This document shows, piece after piece, positions 17,810 through 27,473 of a DNA stretch of 64,000 bases. The stretch covers positions 2,533,418-2,597,417 of the forward strand of contig NZ_CP009687.1 of the NCBI RefSeq assembly GCF_001042715.1. The letters are read 5' to 3'. The stretch's first letter is position 1; every line of letters begins with the position of its first letter. A program made the position numbers and the translations under genes. The notes under the pieces are model-generated. The model worked only from the letters and a program-made list of their open reading frames with translations. It ran no database searches and had not been told where the DNA came from. The DNA comes from Clostridium aceticum. GTDB lineage: Bacteria > Bacillota > Clostridia > Peptostreptococcales > Natronincolaceae.

Positions 17810-17901
17810 TTTTATCGTTCCTCCTTTTATATAGTTACTTGAGCTGTGCAATGATCTAATTGTAGTAGTGAAAATTAAATATATACGCTCACTTAATCTC
17901 A

Positions 17902-18025
17902 AGTATTGACAACGCTAAAGCTCCTTCCAATGAAAATCCTAAAATTTGCAAACTCGCTAACACTCAAACATGCAAATTTCTTAACGGATTATTCATTTCC
18001 AGTCACTAAGCGTTGTTACAATACT
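17902..18025. repeat. Palindromic intergenic repeat D, copy 2 (opposite orientation)
   Basis: Inverted ends AGTATTGACAACGCT and AGCGTTGTTACAATACT enclose about 65 bases that match, on the other strand, the core of the repeat at 11313-11546 (AAATTTGCATGTTTGAG, then TTGCAAATTTTAGGATTTT). The flanking arms differ from copy 1, so the core travels with different palindromic ends. Confidence 0.7.
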
Positions 18026-18103
18026 TTCAAATGCTTTCGCTTAATATATTTAATTTTCTTTCGAAACAACTGAAAATTTGCACAAGTCGAGTATAGTTAT
18101 TGT

Positions 18104-19051
18104 TTATATCGACCAACAGGCTACATAATGTCCTGTTTCTACCTCTTGAAGTTGTGGTTTAGAGGCACTACCATGATGAAGATTAGGACAACAAGTACAA
18201 TAATTGCAATGTACAGCTTCCTTCCCACCAAGGGCAGATGTAGGAGCTTTTTCTCGTCTAGCTCTTTTCTTCATTTGCTTTAATGGATTGTCTATGTTTT
18301 CAACAAGACTTTTTGTATAAGGGTGTAGAGGATTTTCCAGCACCTTTTCAGGTCTTCCCATTTCAACAATATCTCCCCTATACATTACCGCAATCCGATC
18401 ACTCATCCATCTAACCACCTCTAGGTCATGAGAAACAAATAAGTAGGCCATATTGAACTTTTTTTGAACATCTTTTAAGAGGTTAAGAATCTGAGCCTGT
18501 ACAGAAACATCTAACATAGAGGTAGGTTCATCCGCTACAATCAATCTAGGTTCTAGGGACAAAATCCTTGCTAAAACCGCCCTCTGGGCTTGTCCTCCAC
18601 TGATTTCGCTTGGATACCTTGTAAGGTGCTCTGGTTGTAGTCCCACCACTTCAATTAATTCTTCAACCACAGCTCTTTCTTCTTTACTATTCTTTTTAAC
18701 TAAACCATGAATTCTTAAGGGTTCAACAATACAGTCATAGATCTTCATTCTAGGATTTAGTGCAGCTTCAGGATGTTGAAGGATCAGTTGCATTTTAGAA
18801 CGTATTTTTTGCATTTCATTGGTTTTTAAAGAGGTGATTTCTTTTCCTTCGAAGAATATTTTTCCCGAGGATAGGGGAAGCAACCTTAATATAATTTTTG
18901 CTAAGGTGGATTTTCCACATCCGCTTTCCCCTACCAACCCTAGGGTTTCTCCTGCTTCTATTTCAAAGGATACTCCCTTTAGTACTTCAACTTGTTTTTT
19001 TCTAAAGGTTCCTGTAGTGAAGGACTTTTTCAAGTTCTCTACTTTAATCAA
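18104..19051 (-). CDS. Peptide/nickel ABC transporter ATP-binding protein, OppF type
   Basis: A 315-residue ATPase with Walker A GESGCGKST, the segment LILQHPEAALNPRMKIYD, signature ISGGQAQR and Walker B DEPTSMLD. The C-terminal tail is unusually cysteine-rich (CNYCTCCPNLHH), a metal-binding-like variant of the usual opp ATPase extension. The start overlaps the end of the OppD-type gene by 8 bases. It is the last gene of a complete five-gene operon. Confidence 0.9.
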   Translation of the reverse strand: MIKVENLKKSFTTGTFRKKQVEVLKGVSFEIEAGETLGLVGESGCGKSTLAKIILRLLPLSSGKIFFEGKEITSLKTNEMQKIRSKMQLILQHPEAALNPRMKIYDCIVEPLRIHGLVKKNSKEERAVVEELIEVVGLQPEHLTRYPSEISGGQAQRAVLARILSLEPRLIVADEPTSMLDVSVQAQILNLLKDVQKKFNMAYLFVSHDLEVVRWMSDRIAVMYRGDIVEMGRPEKVLENPLHPYTKSLVENIDNPLKQMKKRARREKAPTSALGGKEAVHCNYCTCCPNLHHGSASKPQLQEVETGHYVACWSI

Positions 19052-19994
19052 TGAATCTACACCTCACTTTGTGTCCTGTAGTCACTTCTTTTATCTCCGG
19101 CGGAATTTTACCACAGGTTGCTTCAGCCTTAGGGCAGCGATCAAAAAATCTACATCCATTAGGTAAGTTCACCAAGCTAGGACTGTAGCCGGGAATAGGT
19201 TTTAGTCCGTTACTGGGAAGAGAGTCAATCAGTCCTTTAAAATAGGGGTGTAGAGGATTTTTAAAAAGTTCTTGGCTAGGCCCCTCTTCAATAATTTCTC
19301 CAGCATACATTACCGCCAGTTCATCACATAGGTGAGCTGCCACCTGTAAATCATGGGTGATCAGCAGGATGGTTGTCTCCTTTATTTCCTTTAGCCGTTG
19401 TAAAACCTCCACCACCTGTCCTCTAATCAAGACATCCAAGCCTTTTGTAGGTTCGTCTGCAATCAGTAAAGAAGGATCTCCTCCAATACCTAAAGCAGTT
19501 AAAACCCTTTGTTTCATACCTCCGCTTAATTGATGGGGATATTCTTGCATTTTTTGATGTGGATCAGGTAAGTCTAGGGCTTCTAACAGCTCAACCGCAG
19601 TCCTCCAACTTTCTTTTTTAGAAAGATTCCTATGTAACCGCATAGGGGCAATCACCTGTGCCCCATTTTTAAGTAAAGGGTTCAAGGCTTCTCCAGGGCT
19701 TTGGGCGATTAAACCAATCTCTTTACCCCTAAGTTTTCTTATTGCTTCTACTGGTAAAGAAGAAATAGTTTGATCTTTATAAATAACTTCTCCTGTGGTT
19801 TTAGCATTTTCAGGTAGTAACCGTAGTAGAGAATGAGCCAGCACTGATTTGCCACAACCAGTCTCACCAATCAATCCAAAAATACTGCCCTTCTTAACCT
19901 TTAAATTAGCATTGGAAACCGCCTTCACCCCGCCATCTTTTCTTTGGAAAGAAACATTTAAGTTTTTAATTTCTAGTATGGTATTCATCATCAT
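19044..19994 (-). CDS. Peptide/nickel ABC transporter ATP-binding protein, OppD type
   Basis: A 316-residue ATPase with Walker A GETGCGKS, Q-loop LIAQSPGEALNPLLK, signature LSGGMKQR and Walker B DEPTKGLD. The Asp-Glu-Pro-Thr-Lys-Gly-Leu-Asp form is typical of NikD-like members. It ends with the conserved GCRFFDRCPKAEATC extension. It is the fourth gene of the operon and overlaps the fifth. Confidence 0.9.
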   Translation of the reverse strand: MMMNTILEIKNLNVSFQRKDGGVKAVSNANLKVKKGSIFGLIGETGCGKSVLAHSLLRLLPENAKTTGEVIYKDQTISSLPVEAIRKLRGKEIGLIAQSPGEALNPLLKNGAQVIAPMRLHRNLSKKESWRTAVELLEALDLPDPHQKMQEYPHQLSGGMKQRVLTALGIGGDPSLLIADEPTKGLDVLIRGQVVEVLQRLKEIKETTILLITHDLQVAAHLCDELAVMYAGEIIEEGPSQELFKNPLHPYFKGLIDSLPSNGLKPIPGYSPSLVNLPNGCRFFDRCPKAEATCGKIPPEIKEVTTGHKVRCRFID

Positions 19995-20017
19995 CTTCCT
20001 TTAAGTGGTTGTTTTAT

Positions 20018-20917
20018 TTAATCTATACTACCCTCTGCCTTTGGTGCTAAGTAATCTCTAAGAAGGTCTCCCAAAGAATTGAATAGAAAAACACAGACTG
20101 CTAAGGTTAGTCCAGGAAAAAGCATTAGCCAAGGTCCACTATCCATAAAGGTCATGGCTTCATTTAACATCAAGCCAATCTCTGGGTAAGGAGGCTGCAC
20201 ACCAAAACCAAGAAAGCTCAAACCAGCAATAATTAAGACTGCATGACCAATCATTAAGGTCATTAAGGGAATGACAGGAATCAGCACATTGGGTAGAATA
20301 TGTTTTCGTAGGATATAAAAATCACTGGCCCCAATAGCCTTGGTAGATAAGATAAAATCTCTTTGTTTTAGAGCTAAAACTTCACTTCGAACAATTCTTG
20401 CATAGGAAACCCATCCTAAAAAGGTAATGACAATCACTAAGGTCATCATGCTAGGACCAATAATCGCCATAAAACATAATGCCATCAGCATCTGAGGAAA
20501 AGCCATCAATACGTTCATCACATGGACAAACAATTCATCTACAATGCCTCCGTAGTATCCTAAAACCATGCCTATGGTAAGACCTATCAGTAAAGATAGT
20601 ACTTCAATTGCCACTGCTAGGGTTAAGGATATCCTAAGACCATGAAAGACCCGCTGTAGCAAATCCCTACCAAAGTTATCTGTACCAAAGGGATGCTGTA
20701 GGCTGGGGGATTGCAGTTGTCTTGAAAAGTCTATGTCATTCCACTCAGTAAATAGGAGGGGGGATAATATTGTGACTAGCAAGATAACCCCTAACAGTAC
20801 AGATAAAATCCAGATCTTACTGATTTTAATACTTATGGGAAATTTTAAGGGCTTAGCCCATAATCCTTTTCCTTCTATGACCATATCAGACTTTTTATTT
20901 GTAAGCATTTTCATCAT
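20018..20917 (-). CDS. Peptide/nickel ABC transporter permease, OppC/NikC type
   Basis: A 299-residue inner-membrane permease with the EAA loop STKAIGASDFYILRKHILPN and the C-type signature GLSFLGFGVQPPYPEIG. Its start lies inside the end of the OppB-type gene. The ATG at 20908 has a better spaced GAGG site than the one at 20917, so the start is uncertain by three codons. Confidence 0.9.
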   Translation of the reverse strand: MMKMLTNKKSDMVIEGKGLWAKPLKFPISIKISKIWILSVLLGVILLVTILSPLLFTEWNDIDFSRQLQSPSLQHPFGTDNFGRDLLQRVFHGLRISLTLAVAIEVLSLLIGLTIGMVLGYYGGIVDELFVHVMNVLMAFPQMLMALCFMAIIGPSMMTLVIVITFLGWVSYARIVRSEVLALKQRDFILSTKAIGASDFYILRKHILPNVLIPVIPLMTLMIGHAVLIIAGLSFLGFGVQPPYPEIGLMLNEAMTFMDSGPWLMLFPGLTLAVCVFLFNSLGDLLRDYLAPKAEGSID

Positions 20918-21845
20918 ACCTCACTCGTGGATCAATAATAACATAAGAGAAATCCACTAATAAATTTATTAAAACAATAATGATACCAAAAATAAAGATA
21001 AAACCAGATATGATTGGAAAGTCCTTAAGATTGATGGCTTGTACTAGGTAACTGCCTACCCCTGGTAAGCCAAAAATGTTTTCAATAATAACACTCCCAC
21101 CCAGTAAGCTGATACTGTTCATTCCAATCAAGGTGACAATAGGCAGTAAAATATTTTTCAATACATGCTTTATTAGAATAGCCGTCTCTGATAAACCTAT
21201 TCCCCTGGCTGTAGCTACATAGGGGCTATCTAGGGCCTCTAAAATACAGGTTCTTGTCAATCTTGCTAAAGTACTGGATCTACCTAATCCCATCACAAAA
21301 CCTGGAAGAATTAGACTAATAAAACCCTGATAACCATAGGCAGGAAAAATTTTAAGCTTCATAGAAAAAAGCCAAAGAAAGAATAGTGCCAGCCAAAAAC
21401 TTGGAACCGATAGATTGAAGGCAGCAAATCCCCGCACAAATTGATCAATGATACTATCCTTATAAATCGCTGAAAGAGTTCCCAGCAGTAATCCTAGGAA
21501 AATATAAACACAAGTTGCTAGAAAAACTAGTTTCACTGTATAAAGAAAGCGATGTCTAAACTCTTGGGTTACTGGAAGGCCTGTCTTGAAGGAATTCCCA
21601 AAGTCGCCAACCGCCGCACCTTTTAGCCACTGAGAAAATAATTGTGGAAAGGGTTTATCTAAACCTAAGATCCTCTCATATTCTTCAACCAACGCATCAT
21701 CCGGCAGTCCTATAGGGTTTTTATCTCTTAAAATCAACTGAGCTGTATCTCCAGGAGAAAAATAAATAATGGAGAAGGAAATGAGGGCTACAAAAATAGC
21801 TGTGGGGACAAGCATAATCAATCTTTTTAGTAACAAATATTTCAT
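20895..21845 (-). CDS. Peptide/nickel ABC transporter permease, OppB/NikB type
   Basis: A 316-residue inner-membrane permease with GDFGNSFKTGLPV and the EAA loop ATARGIGLSETAILIKHVLKN. The frame is open to 21923, but I chose the ATG at 21845 because GAGGAGG stands just before it and the protein then starts with the normal first helix KYLLLKRLIMLV. It pairs with the OppC-type permease. Confidence 0.9.
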   Translation of the reverse strand: MKYLLLKRLIMLVPTAIFVALISFSIIYFSPGDTAQLILRDKNPIGLPDDALVEEYERILGLDKPFPQLFSQWLKGAAVGDFGNSFKTGLPVTQEFRHRFLYTVKLVFLATCVYIFLGLLLGTLSAIYKDSIIDQFVRGFAAFNLSVPSFWLALFFLWLFSMKLKIFPAYGYQGFISLILPGFVMGLGRSSTLARLTRTCILEALDSPYVATARGIGLSETAILIKHVLKNILLPIVTLIGMNSISLLGGSVIIENIFGLPGVGSYLVQAINLKDFPIISGFIFIFGIIIVLINLLVDFSYVIIDPRVRYDENAYK

Positions 21846-21933
21846 GGCTACCTCCTCTTTGTACAGTATAAAAGGTAGAAGGTTCCCAGTACCTGTCCAG
21901 TAACCGACGGATACTGGGAACATCTATACTTTC

Positions 21934-23538
21934 TTAGTTAATTACAACATTGCTTAAATCAATAGTCTGTGATCTAGGGTGGAAATAAAGGCCGCTGATA
22001 TTGTCTTTATGGGCAAGTACCCTGGCTCTTACGAAAAGAGATGTTCCTGGATAAAAGTTATAGATTGTTTCCCATATTTCTTCCCAAGCTTGATCATGAT
22101 CTTTTTTATCTGTAGCAGTTATAACAGTTTCTACTAAGCCATCGATTTTAGGGTCAACCTTAAAACCTATACCATTGACATCGTAGCTATCACTCAGTCC
22201 TCTCCACTGCATATAACGTACTGGAGGTACCGTCCATGCATGGGTAAATGCAATATCAAATTCTCCGCTTTTTGCCTTCTCATCAAAAATGCTTCTATCA
22301 ACTGAATCGATTACTACGTCAATGCCAACTTCCTTTAAGTTGGATTGTAGATACACCGCTACGTCTCTTGCAGTCTGGTCATTTCTAGCTAGTAAAGTAA
22401 GCTGTAGAGGTTTTCCATCTTTTTCTACGATACCACTTGCATTGGTGGTCTTATAACCGGCAGCTTCTAATGCTGCTTTTGCCACCGTTGTATTATAGCT
22501 GTACTCTTCAACATTTTTAGGCCCATCGATATATGCTGGAAGGACAAAATGACCTGTAGGGGTAGGAACATTATGTAATAGTTTTGCTGTTAAGGTTTCT
22601 CGATCAATAGCATGTACAATAGCTTTTCTTAAATTCAAGTCCACCAAAAGTCCTTTTTTGTAGTTGAAGACATAAGTCTCTGTGGTACTAAGATATTCTT
22701 CTGTAGGTTTTAAAACCTTAATTCCAGAAGTGTTTTCTAATTCACCTACTACTGCATAAGGCATACTGATGTGGTGTTCTGTTAAACCAATGGCATCTAC
22801 TTGTCCACTTTTTAGGGCCATAACTCTAGAGTTTTCATTTGGAATGGCTTGCCACACAACTTCTTGAAGGGTAGGCATCTTTTCCTTATTCCAATAGTCC
22901 GTATTTAGTTCTAAAACCGCCTTTTGATCTTTTGTATAATCCTTTAGAACAAAAGGACCTGTTCCCTGCCAGTCTACAACAATACCCTTATCATCTACTG
23001 TATCTGGTAGTGTTGCTCTAATTCCACCTAGTTCCATTAAAAATGGAGAAAATGTTTTGTGAAAGTTTACCTCTAAAGTAGTATCATCTACAACCTTGAT
23101 CTCTTTTAAATATTTAGGATAATTTGCATTTGCATAAGGTCCCCAGTATTCGATAGAAAATTTGGCTACTTCTGCGTTAAAATCTTCACCGTTGTGGAAT
23201 TTTACACCTTCTTGAAGGTGAAGAATATAGGTTGCTCCATCATTCTTGATTTCCCAGCTTTTCACTAGTGCTGAAGAAAGTTCTGAAGAGATATCCATAT
23301 TTTCTTCAAAAGCCGTCATGAAATCAAAAACCAAGCTGGCAGCTTCTGAAGCACTCTTAAAGTCATTTTGGGCTCCTAATACTAAGGTTTGGCTAACCGC
23401 CTCATTACTTGCATCTACTTCTTGGTTATCCGCCTCTGTCTCCGTTGGTTTTGTCTCGGTGCATCCTGCCAATACCCCTATTACCATCATAAAAATTAAC
23501 AGTATTGCCAAATTTCTAGTTTTTTTGTTGAATATCAT
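21934..23538 (-). CDS. Peptide/nickel ABC transporter substrate-binding lipoprotein
   Basis: An extracytoplasmic binding protein of about 534 residues. The N-terminus has a charged start, a hydrophobic stretch and the lipobox LAGC, so it should be lipid-anchored, followed by an acidic Thr/Glu linker. The family-5 solute-binding fold is supported by WEIKNDGATYILHLQEGVKFHNGEDF and by GTGPFVLKDY. It is the first gene of the opp-type operon. Proteins of this type bind peptides or chelated nickel. The OppD partner looks NikD-like, and the LarA-type enzyme nearby needs nickel, but that link is speculative. Confidence 0.88.
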   Translation of the reverse strand: MIFNKKTRNLAILLIFMMVIGVLAGCTETKPTETEADNQEVDASNEAVSQTLVLGAQNDFKSASEAASLVFDFMTAFEENMDISSELSSALVKSWEIKNDGATYILHLQEGVKFHNGEDFNAEVAKFSIEYWGPYANANYPKYLKEIKVVDDTTLEVNFHKTFSPFLMELGGIRATLPDTVDDKGIVVDWQGTGPFVLKDYTKDQKAVLELNTDYWNKEKMPTLQEVVWQAIPNENSRVMALKSGQVDAIGLTEHHISMPYAVVGELENTSGIKVLKPTEEYLSTTETYVFNYKKGLLVDLNLRKAIVHAIDRETLTAKLLHNVPTPTGHFVLPAYIDGPKNVEEYSYNTTVAKAALEAAGYKTTNASGIVEKDGKPLQLTLLARNDQTARDVAVYLQSNLKEVGIDVVIDSVDRSIFDEKAKSGEFDIAFTHAWTVPPVRYMQWRGLSDSYDVNGIGFKVDPKIDGLVETVITATDKKDHDQAWEEIWETIYNFYPGTSLFVRARVLAHKDNISGLYFHPRSQTIDLSNVVIN

Positions 23539-23645
23539 TTGTTCCAATCCCCCCACTTATTATTCAATCATTTTTTTATCCTACTTCATACAACACTCTA
23601 AATATCTCAGATCACCCCCTAAAAAATACTTAAGAATGAAAATAA

Positions 23646-23703
23646 AAAACCACGCCAAATTTTATCCCCCTCTTCTTAGGAAGAATAAAACCTTCGTGGT
23701 TTT
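23646..23703 (-). terminator. Leader terminator upstream of the opp-type operon (putative attenuator)
   Basis: On the minus strand AAAACCACG pairs with CGTGGTTTT, an inner GGTTTTAT/ATAAAATTT pairing extends the stem, and TTTTTTATTTT follows. It is a strong intrinsic terminator lying between the promoter at 23803-23831 and the first gene, about 110 bases before its start. Such placement implies conditional read-through. I recognise no known riboswitch or T-box motif. Confidence 0.65.
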
Positions 23704-23802
23704 AGTTTCAAAACAATATTTTTTTAGTTGTATCTTTTTTAAAAACTTCTTAAAATGCTAGCTAACCATGTACTTGATAACTTCATGTTATCCTTTGTTA
23801 TA

Positions 23803-23831
23803 ATAATAACAAGCTTCTACAATTTTTGCAA
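23803..23831 (-). promoter_or_regulatory. Sigma-A promoter of the opp-type operon
   Basis: TTGCAA (23826-23831) and TATTAT (23803-23808) are separated by 17 bases on the minus strand. Transcription would start near 23796 and run about 100 bases before the leader terminator. Confidence 0.6.
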
Positions 23832-23869
23832 GTTTTATTTTTAAAGATTTAGAATATTTTTATAAACAG

Positions 23870-23910
23870 AAAGACCCAAGCATGCTGTCCTCAGCAGTGC
23901 TTGAGTCTTT
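23870..23910. terminator. Terminator after the calcium ATPase gene
   Basis: AAAGACCCAAGCA and TGCTTGAGTCTTT form a stem of about 12 pairs with one mismatch. It lies 12 bases beyond the 3' end of the minus-strand ATPase gene. The better T-run (TCTTTTTTATT) is on the plus strand. Confidence 0.6.
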
Positions 23911-23921
23911 TTTATTGGTTT

Positions 23922-26675
23922 TTATCCTACATTTTTCTCTTGATCTGACCCTAGTACTTCTTGTACTAACTCCTGTGTTCCTCCTGGGTTTTTGCCAGCA
24001 TCTTCTGGTTTTATTACATAGTCACGAAGAAGTTTTCTCATCAGGTCTAAAGGAATAACGAGTACAGCCATCATCGTAACATATATCCATTCCTGTAGGT
24101 TTAATCCTGCAGTTCTTAATACTTCTCCTCCAAAGTAGGTGAATAGAATTTGAACGCCAAAAATCAAGGCTACAACCCTTAAGAAGTCACGGTTTTTTGT
24201 AATATTTTTGAAGAGATTTATTTCCGTGGTTCTAGCATTAAAGGTATTAAAAGCATTTAAGAAGATAAAGAAGGCAAAGAAGCCTGTTAAAAAGTAAATC
24301 TCCTCATTACCAGTAGGACCTACTCTAAAAAGAGACTTGATTGTACTGGATTTTAAAAACCAAATACCCATCGCAGCAATAAAACCACCATTGATCAGAA
24401 TAGAACTCCACATATCCTTGTTGATAATAGACTCACTTCTTCTCTTAGGTGCTTCCTTCATATACTTCTTTAAAGCAGCTTCCCCACCAAAGGCTAGTGC
24501 CGCCAATGTATCCATCACTAGGTTTACCCAAAGCATCTGTGTCATGGATAATGGTAAGTCTACACCAATAAATGGTCCTAAAAAGGCAATTAATATAGCC
24601 GCTACATTTACCGTTAACTGATATACGACAAATCTACGAATACTATGAAAAATTGTTCTTCCATATAGCACAGATTTTGTGATAGATAAAAAATTATCAT
24701 CTAATACAACGATATCTCCTGCTTCCTTGGCTACTTCTGTTCCACTACCCATAGCAAAGCCTACATCTGCACGTTTTAAAGCTGGTGCATCATTCACACC
24801 ATCTCCCGTCATTCCTACAACAAGATCTAGTTCCTGTGCAATTTTCACCAACCTTGACTTATCTGTTGGCAATGCTCTAGCAATTACCCTAATATTAGGA
24901 AGTAATGCTTTTAAATCCTCATCTGTCAACTGCTGAATCTCTTGAGAGGTAAATATCAGGTCCTCTTCTTTCCTTAAAAGTCCTGCATCCTTTGCAATAG
25001 CCATGGCAGTTTCTTTTCTATCTCCTGTAATCATTACTACCTGTATACCGGCATCCATAGCTTCTTTAATAGCACTGGCAGACTCTAATCTTAAATCATC
25101 TCTTATACCTATAACTCCAACCAAAGTCATTTCCTTAAAATCAGCATCCTCATTTAAGGCTTCCTCTGTGATGGCGATAGCAACAATTCTTATAGATTTT
25201 TGAGCCAATGCATCAATCTTTTCTTCTAAGGCATTTCTATGCTGTAGTTTTTCTTTGTTGCCATTTTCATCATAATAGTATAAACATTTGTCTAAAATTT
25301 TCTCAGCTGCTCCCTTAATCAAGGTTAAATTCTTTTCCCCTTTAATTTCTGTAGCAGAATACTTATTTTCACTACTGAAGGGAATGGTTTTTAGTACTTC
25401 TATCTCTGTTTCTTTTCGATCGCTGCAAGAAACAAAGTGTAGTAAGGCCCTTTCAGTAATATTACCACCAATCACCTGAAGATCGCATCCTTTTTCAGCT
25501 TCTTTAATAAGGGCATTGGTATTTTTTCTTAAGGAAAGATTTAATAAGTTAGCTAAGTTCTTAGGAATTTCATCAAAGGTACTGTACTCCTGGTTTTCTC
25601 CTGCAATAAAGGTGACTACCTCAAGTTGTCCCTTTGTAATGGTTCCTGTTTTATCAGAAAAAAGAATGTTAAGACTTCCAGCCGTTTCAATACCGATCAA
25701 CTTTCTTACAAGAATATTATCCTTTAGTAGTTTTCTCATGTTCAAAGATAATACCATAGCAATCATCATTGGTAGTCCCTCTGGCACCGCCACAACAATA
25801 ATAACAATCGCTAAAATCACAGCAGTTACTAGATCATTTACAGGGTTTTGCCAGTTAGACAGATATAGGCTGATCTCTCCCATATCGAATCCATTATCTA
25901 TCACAATCTTCTTAAACATAAAGGATATAGCGATAAATACCCCGCCAATATAACCAAACTTACTGATTCCTTCTGCCAAAGCACCTAATTTCACCTTCAA
26001 TGGGGACTCTCTATCATCTACCTGCATTTCTTGTGCTAAATTACCATAGAAGGTTTTGTCTCCTACTACTTCTACCTTTAAAATACCTTCTCCTGATACT
26101 ACTACTGTTCCACGATAGACATCATAGGGATTACTTAAATCTGTGTCTCTTTTATCTTCCTTAAAATTTTTAGGCACAGCTTGTTTATTTATTTCCTTTG
26201 CTTCCCCTGTTAAAGAAGCTTGATCTACCTTTACATTTCCTTCTAGAAGCTTTCCATCGGCAGGAATTTTATCACCACATTGTAGTAAAACCAAATCCCC
26301 TACAACAATCTCATCGATAAAAACCTCGTGAATCAAACCTTCTCTAAAAACTTTGCATTTGATCTTAGAAGCATCTTCCTGTAGCTTTTGAAAGGATTCT
26401 TCATTGGTATATTCAGACCAGGTAGCAACACAAGTGGCTAACAATACTGCAATAGCAATCCCTAAGGATTCGTACCACTCAGTATGACCCAAAAAGAAAA
26501 ACAGCAAGTTAATTCCTAGGGCTACGATGAGGATTTTTATAATTGGGTCCTCAAAATTCCCCTTTAGCTTATCCCAAAAACTTTCTGCTTCTACAGGAGT
26601 TAGCTGATTGCTGCCGTGTTTTTCTCTAGATTTCTTGACAGCTTCTGCATCCAATCCATTCATTTGGTATTTCAT
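23922..26675 (-). CDS. Calcium-transporting P-type ATPase (PMCA-like, P2B)
   Basis: A 917-residue P-type cation pump that should export Ca2+ using ATP. It has the phosphorylation motif SDKTGT with D341, the membrane motif PEGLPMMIAMVLSL before it, the actuator motif TGEA, and the hinge GDGVNDAPALKRADVGFAMG. About ten membrane helices and a C-terminal cation-ATPase domain are present. The PEGLP motif and length fit the bacterial PMCA-type Ca2+ ATPases. It lies directly downstream of the TerD operon, whose proteins bind calcium, and both may respond to metal stress. Confidence 0.9.
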   Translation of the reverse strand: MKYQMNGLDAEAVKKSREKHGSNQLTPVEAESFWDKLKGNFEDPIIKILIVALGINLLFFFLGHTEWYESLGIAIAVLLATCVATWSEYTNEESFQKLQEDASKIKCKVFREGLIHEVFIDEIVVGDLVLLQCGDKIPADGKLLEGNVKVDQASLTGEAKEINKQAVPKNFKEDKRDTDLSNPYDVYRGTVVVSGEGILKVEVVGDKTFYGNLAQEMQVDDRESPLKVKLGALAEGISKFGYIGGVFIAISFMFKKIVIDNGFDMGEISLYLSNWQNPVNDLVTAVILAIVIIVVAVPEGLPMMIAMVLSLNMRKLLKDNILVRKLIGIETAGSLNILFSDKTGTITKGQLEVVTFIAGENQEYSTFDEIPKNLANLLNLSLRKNTNALIKEAEKGCDLQVIGGNITERALLHFVSCSDRKETEIEVLKTIPFSSENKYSATEIKGEKNLTLIKGAAEKILDKCLYYYDENGNKEKLQHRNALEEKIDALAQKSIRIVAIAITEEALNEDADFKEMTLVGVIGIRDDLRLESASAIKEAMDAGIQVVMITGDRKETAMAIAKDAGLLRKEEDLIFTSQEIQQLTDEDLKALLPNIRVIARALPTDKSRLVKIAQELDLVVGMTGDGVNDAPALKRADVGFAMGSGTEVAKEAGDIVVLDDNFLSITKSVLYGRTIFHSIRRFVVYQLTVNVAAILIAFLGPFIGVDLPLSMTQMLWVNLVMDTLAALAFGGEAALKKYMKEAPKRRSESIINKDMWSSILINGGFIAAMGIWFLKSSTIKSLFRVGPTGNEEIYFLTGFFAFFIFLNAFNTFNARTTEINLFKNITKNRDFLRVVALIFGVQILFTYFGGEVLRTAGLNLQEWIYVTMMAVLVIPLDLMRKLLRDYVIKPEDAGKNPGGTQELVQEVLGSDQEKNVG

Positions 26676-26797
26676 TTTTTCATCTCCTCATTCGATTAAC
26701 TAGTTTAACCCTTCATCAGATACAAACTATTAGGAAAACACACCTATATTCCCCATGTGTAGTAGATTATGGTGTAAAGTTCCTTAAACATCAAGAG

Positions 26798-26822
26798 AGC
26801 AACTTGTATGATACAAGCTGCT
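26798..26822 (-). terminator. Hairpin after the terD cluster
   Basis: AGCAGCTTGTAT and ATACAAGTTGCT (minus strand) form a tight stem with a one-base loop region, followed by CTCTTGATG without a real T-run. It lies about 30 bases after the last terD gene. It may be an inefficient terminator or a processing site before the calcium ATPase gene. Confidence 0.45.
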
Positions 26823-26853
26823 ACTCCATTAGAAATACTTTTATATTTTGTGT

Positions 26854-27435
26854 CTAGCCTACCTGTAGTCCATAGTTTTTGCAAAGAGCTGCTAAACCAC
26901 CAAAAAATCCGCTTCCTACTGCACTAAACTTCCAGTCATTACCGCTTTTGTATAGTTCGCAGAAGACCAAAGCAGTTTCAATAGAGAATTCTTCTGCTAA
27001 ATCATATCGAAGGATCTCTTTACCTGTTTCTTCATCCACTAAACGTACAAAGGCATTGGATACTTGTCCAAAATTTTGTGCTCTTTGTTCCGCATCATGA
27101 ATCGTAACTGTAATAGCAATTTTTTCAATGTGGTTAGGGATTTTAGAGAACTCTATAAGGATCTGCTCATCATCTCCGCCGCTACCCCCTGTTAAGTCAT
27201 CACCAGTATGGACAACACATTGGTTTGGTCCTTCTAAATTATTGTAAAAGATAAAATCCTTGTCATTTTGTGCCTTATCATTGCTACCTAATAAAAACGC
27301 AGAAGCATCCAAGTCAAAATCGTAGCCTCCTGAGTATTTATTAGTATCCCAACCTAAGCCTACCATCACTTTTTTTAGTCCTGGGTTTCCCTTTGTTAAG
27401 TCAATTTTTTGTCCCTTTGATAAATTAATACTCAT
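26854..27435 (-). CDS. TerD family calcium-binding stress protein
   Basis: A 193-residue TerD-domain protein. The calcium-binding acidic motifs are visible as [11 protein letters not shown] near residue 40 and [14 protein letters not shown] near residue 80. It is closely similar to the protein at 28197. TerD proteins act in tellurite, phage and general envelope stress resistance. It is the last gene of the YceG-TelA-TerD operon. Confidence 0.93.
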   Translation of the reverse strand: MSINLSKGQKIDLTKGNPGLKKVMVGLGWDTNKYSGGYDFDLDASAFLLGSNDKAQNDKDFIFYNNLEGPNQCVVHTGDDLTGGSGGDDEQILIEFSKIPNHIEKIAITVTIHDAEQRAQNFGQVSNAFVRLVDEETGKEILRYDLAEEFSIETALVFCELYKSGNDWKFSAVGSGFFGGLAALCKNYGLQVG

Positions 27436-27473
27436 ATTCTTCCCCTTTCTAAAAATATTCTAGTATTTTTTGA

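Noticed and set aside
23540-23800. T-box leader upstream of the opp-type operon
   Set aside because: The leader lacks the conserved T-box sequence around TGGNACCGCG and has no specifier-loop arrangement I can identify.
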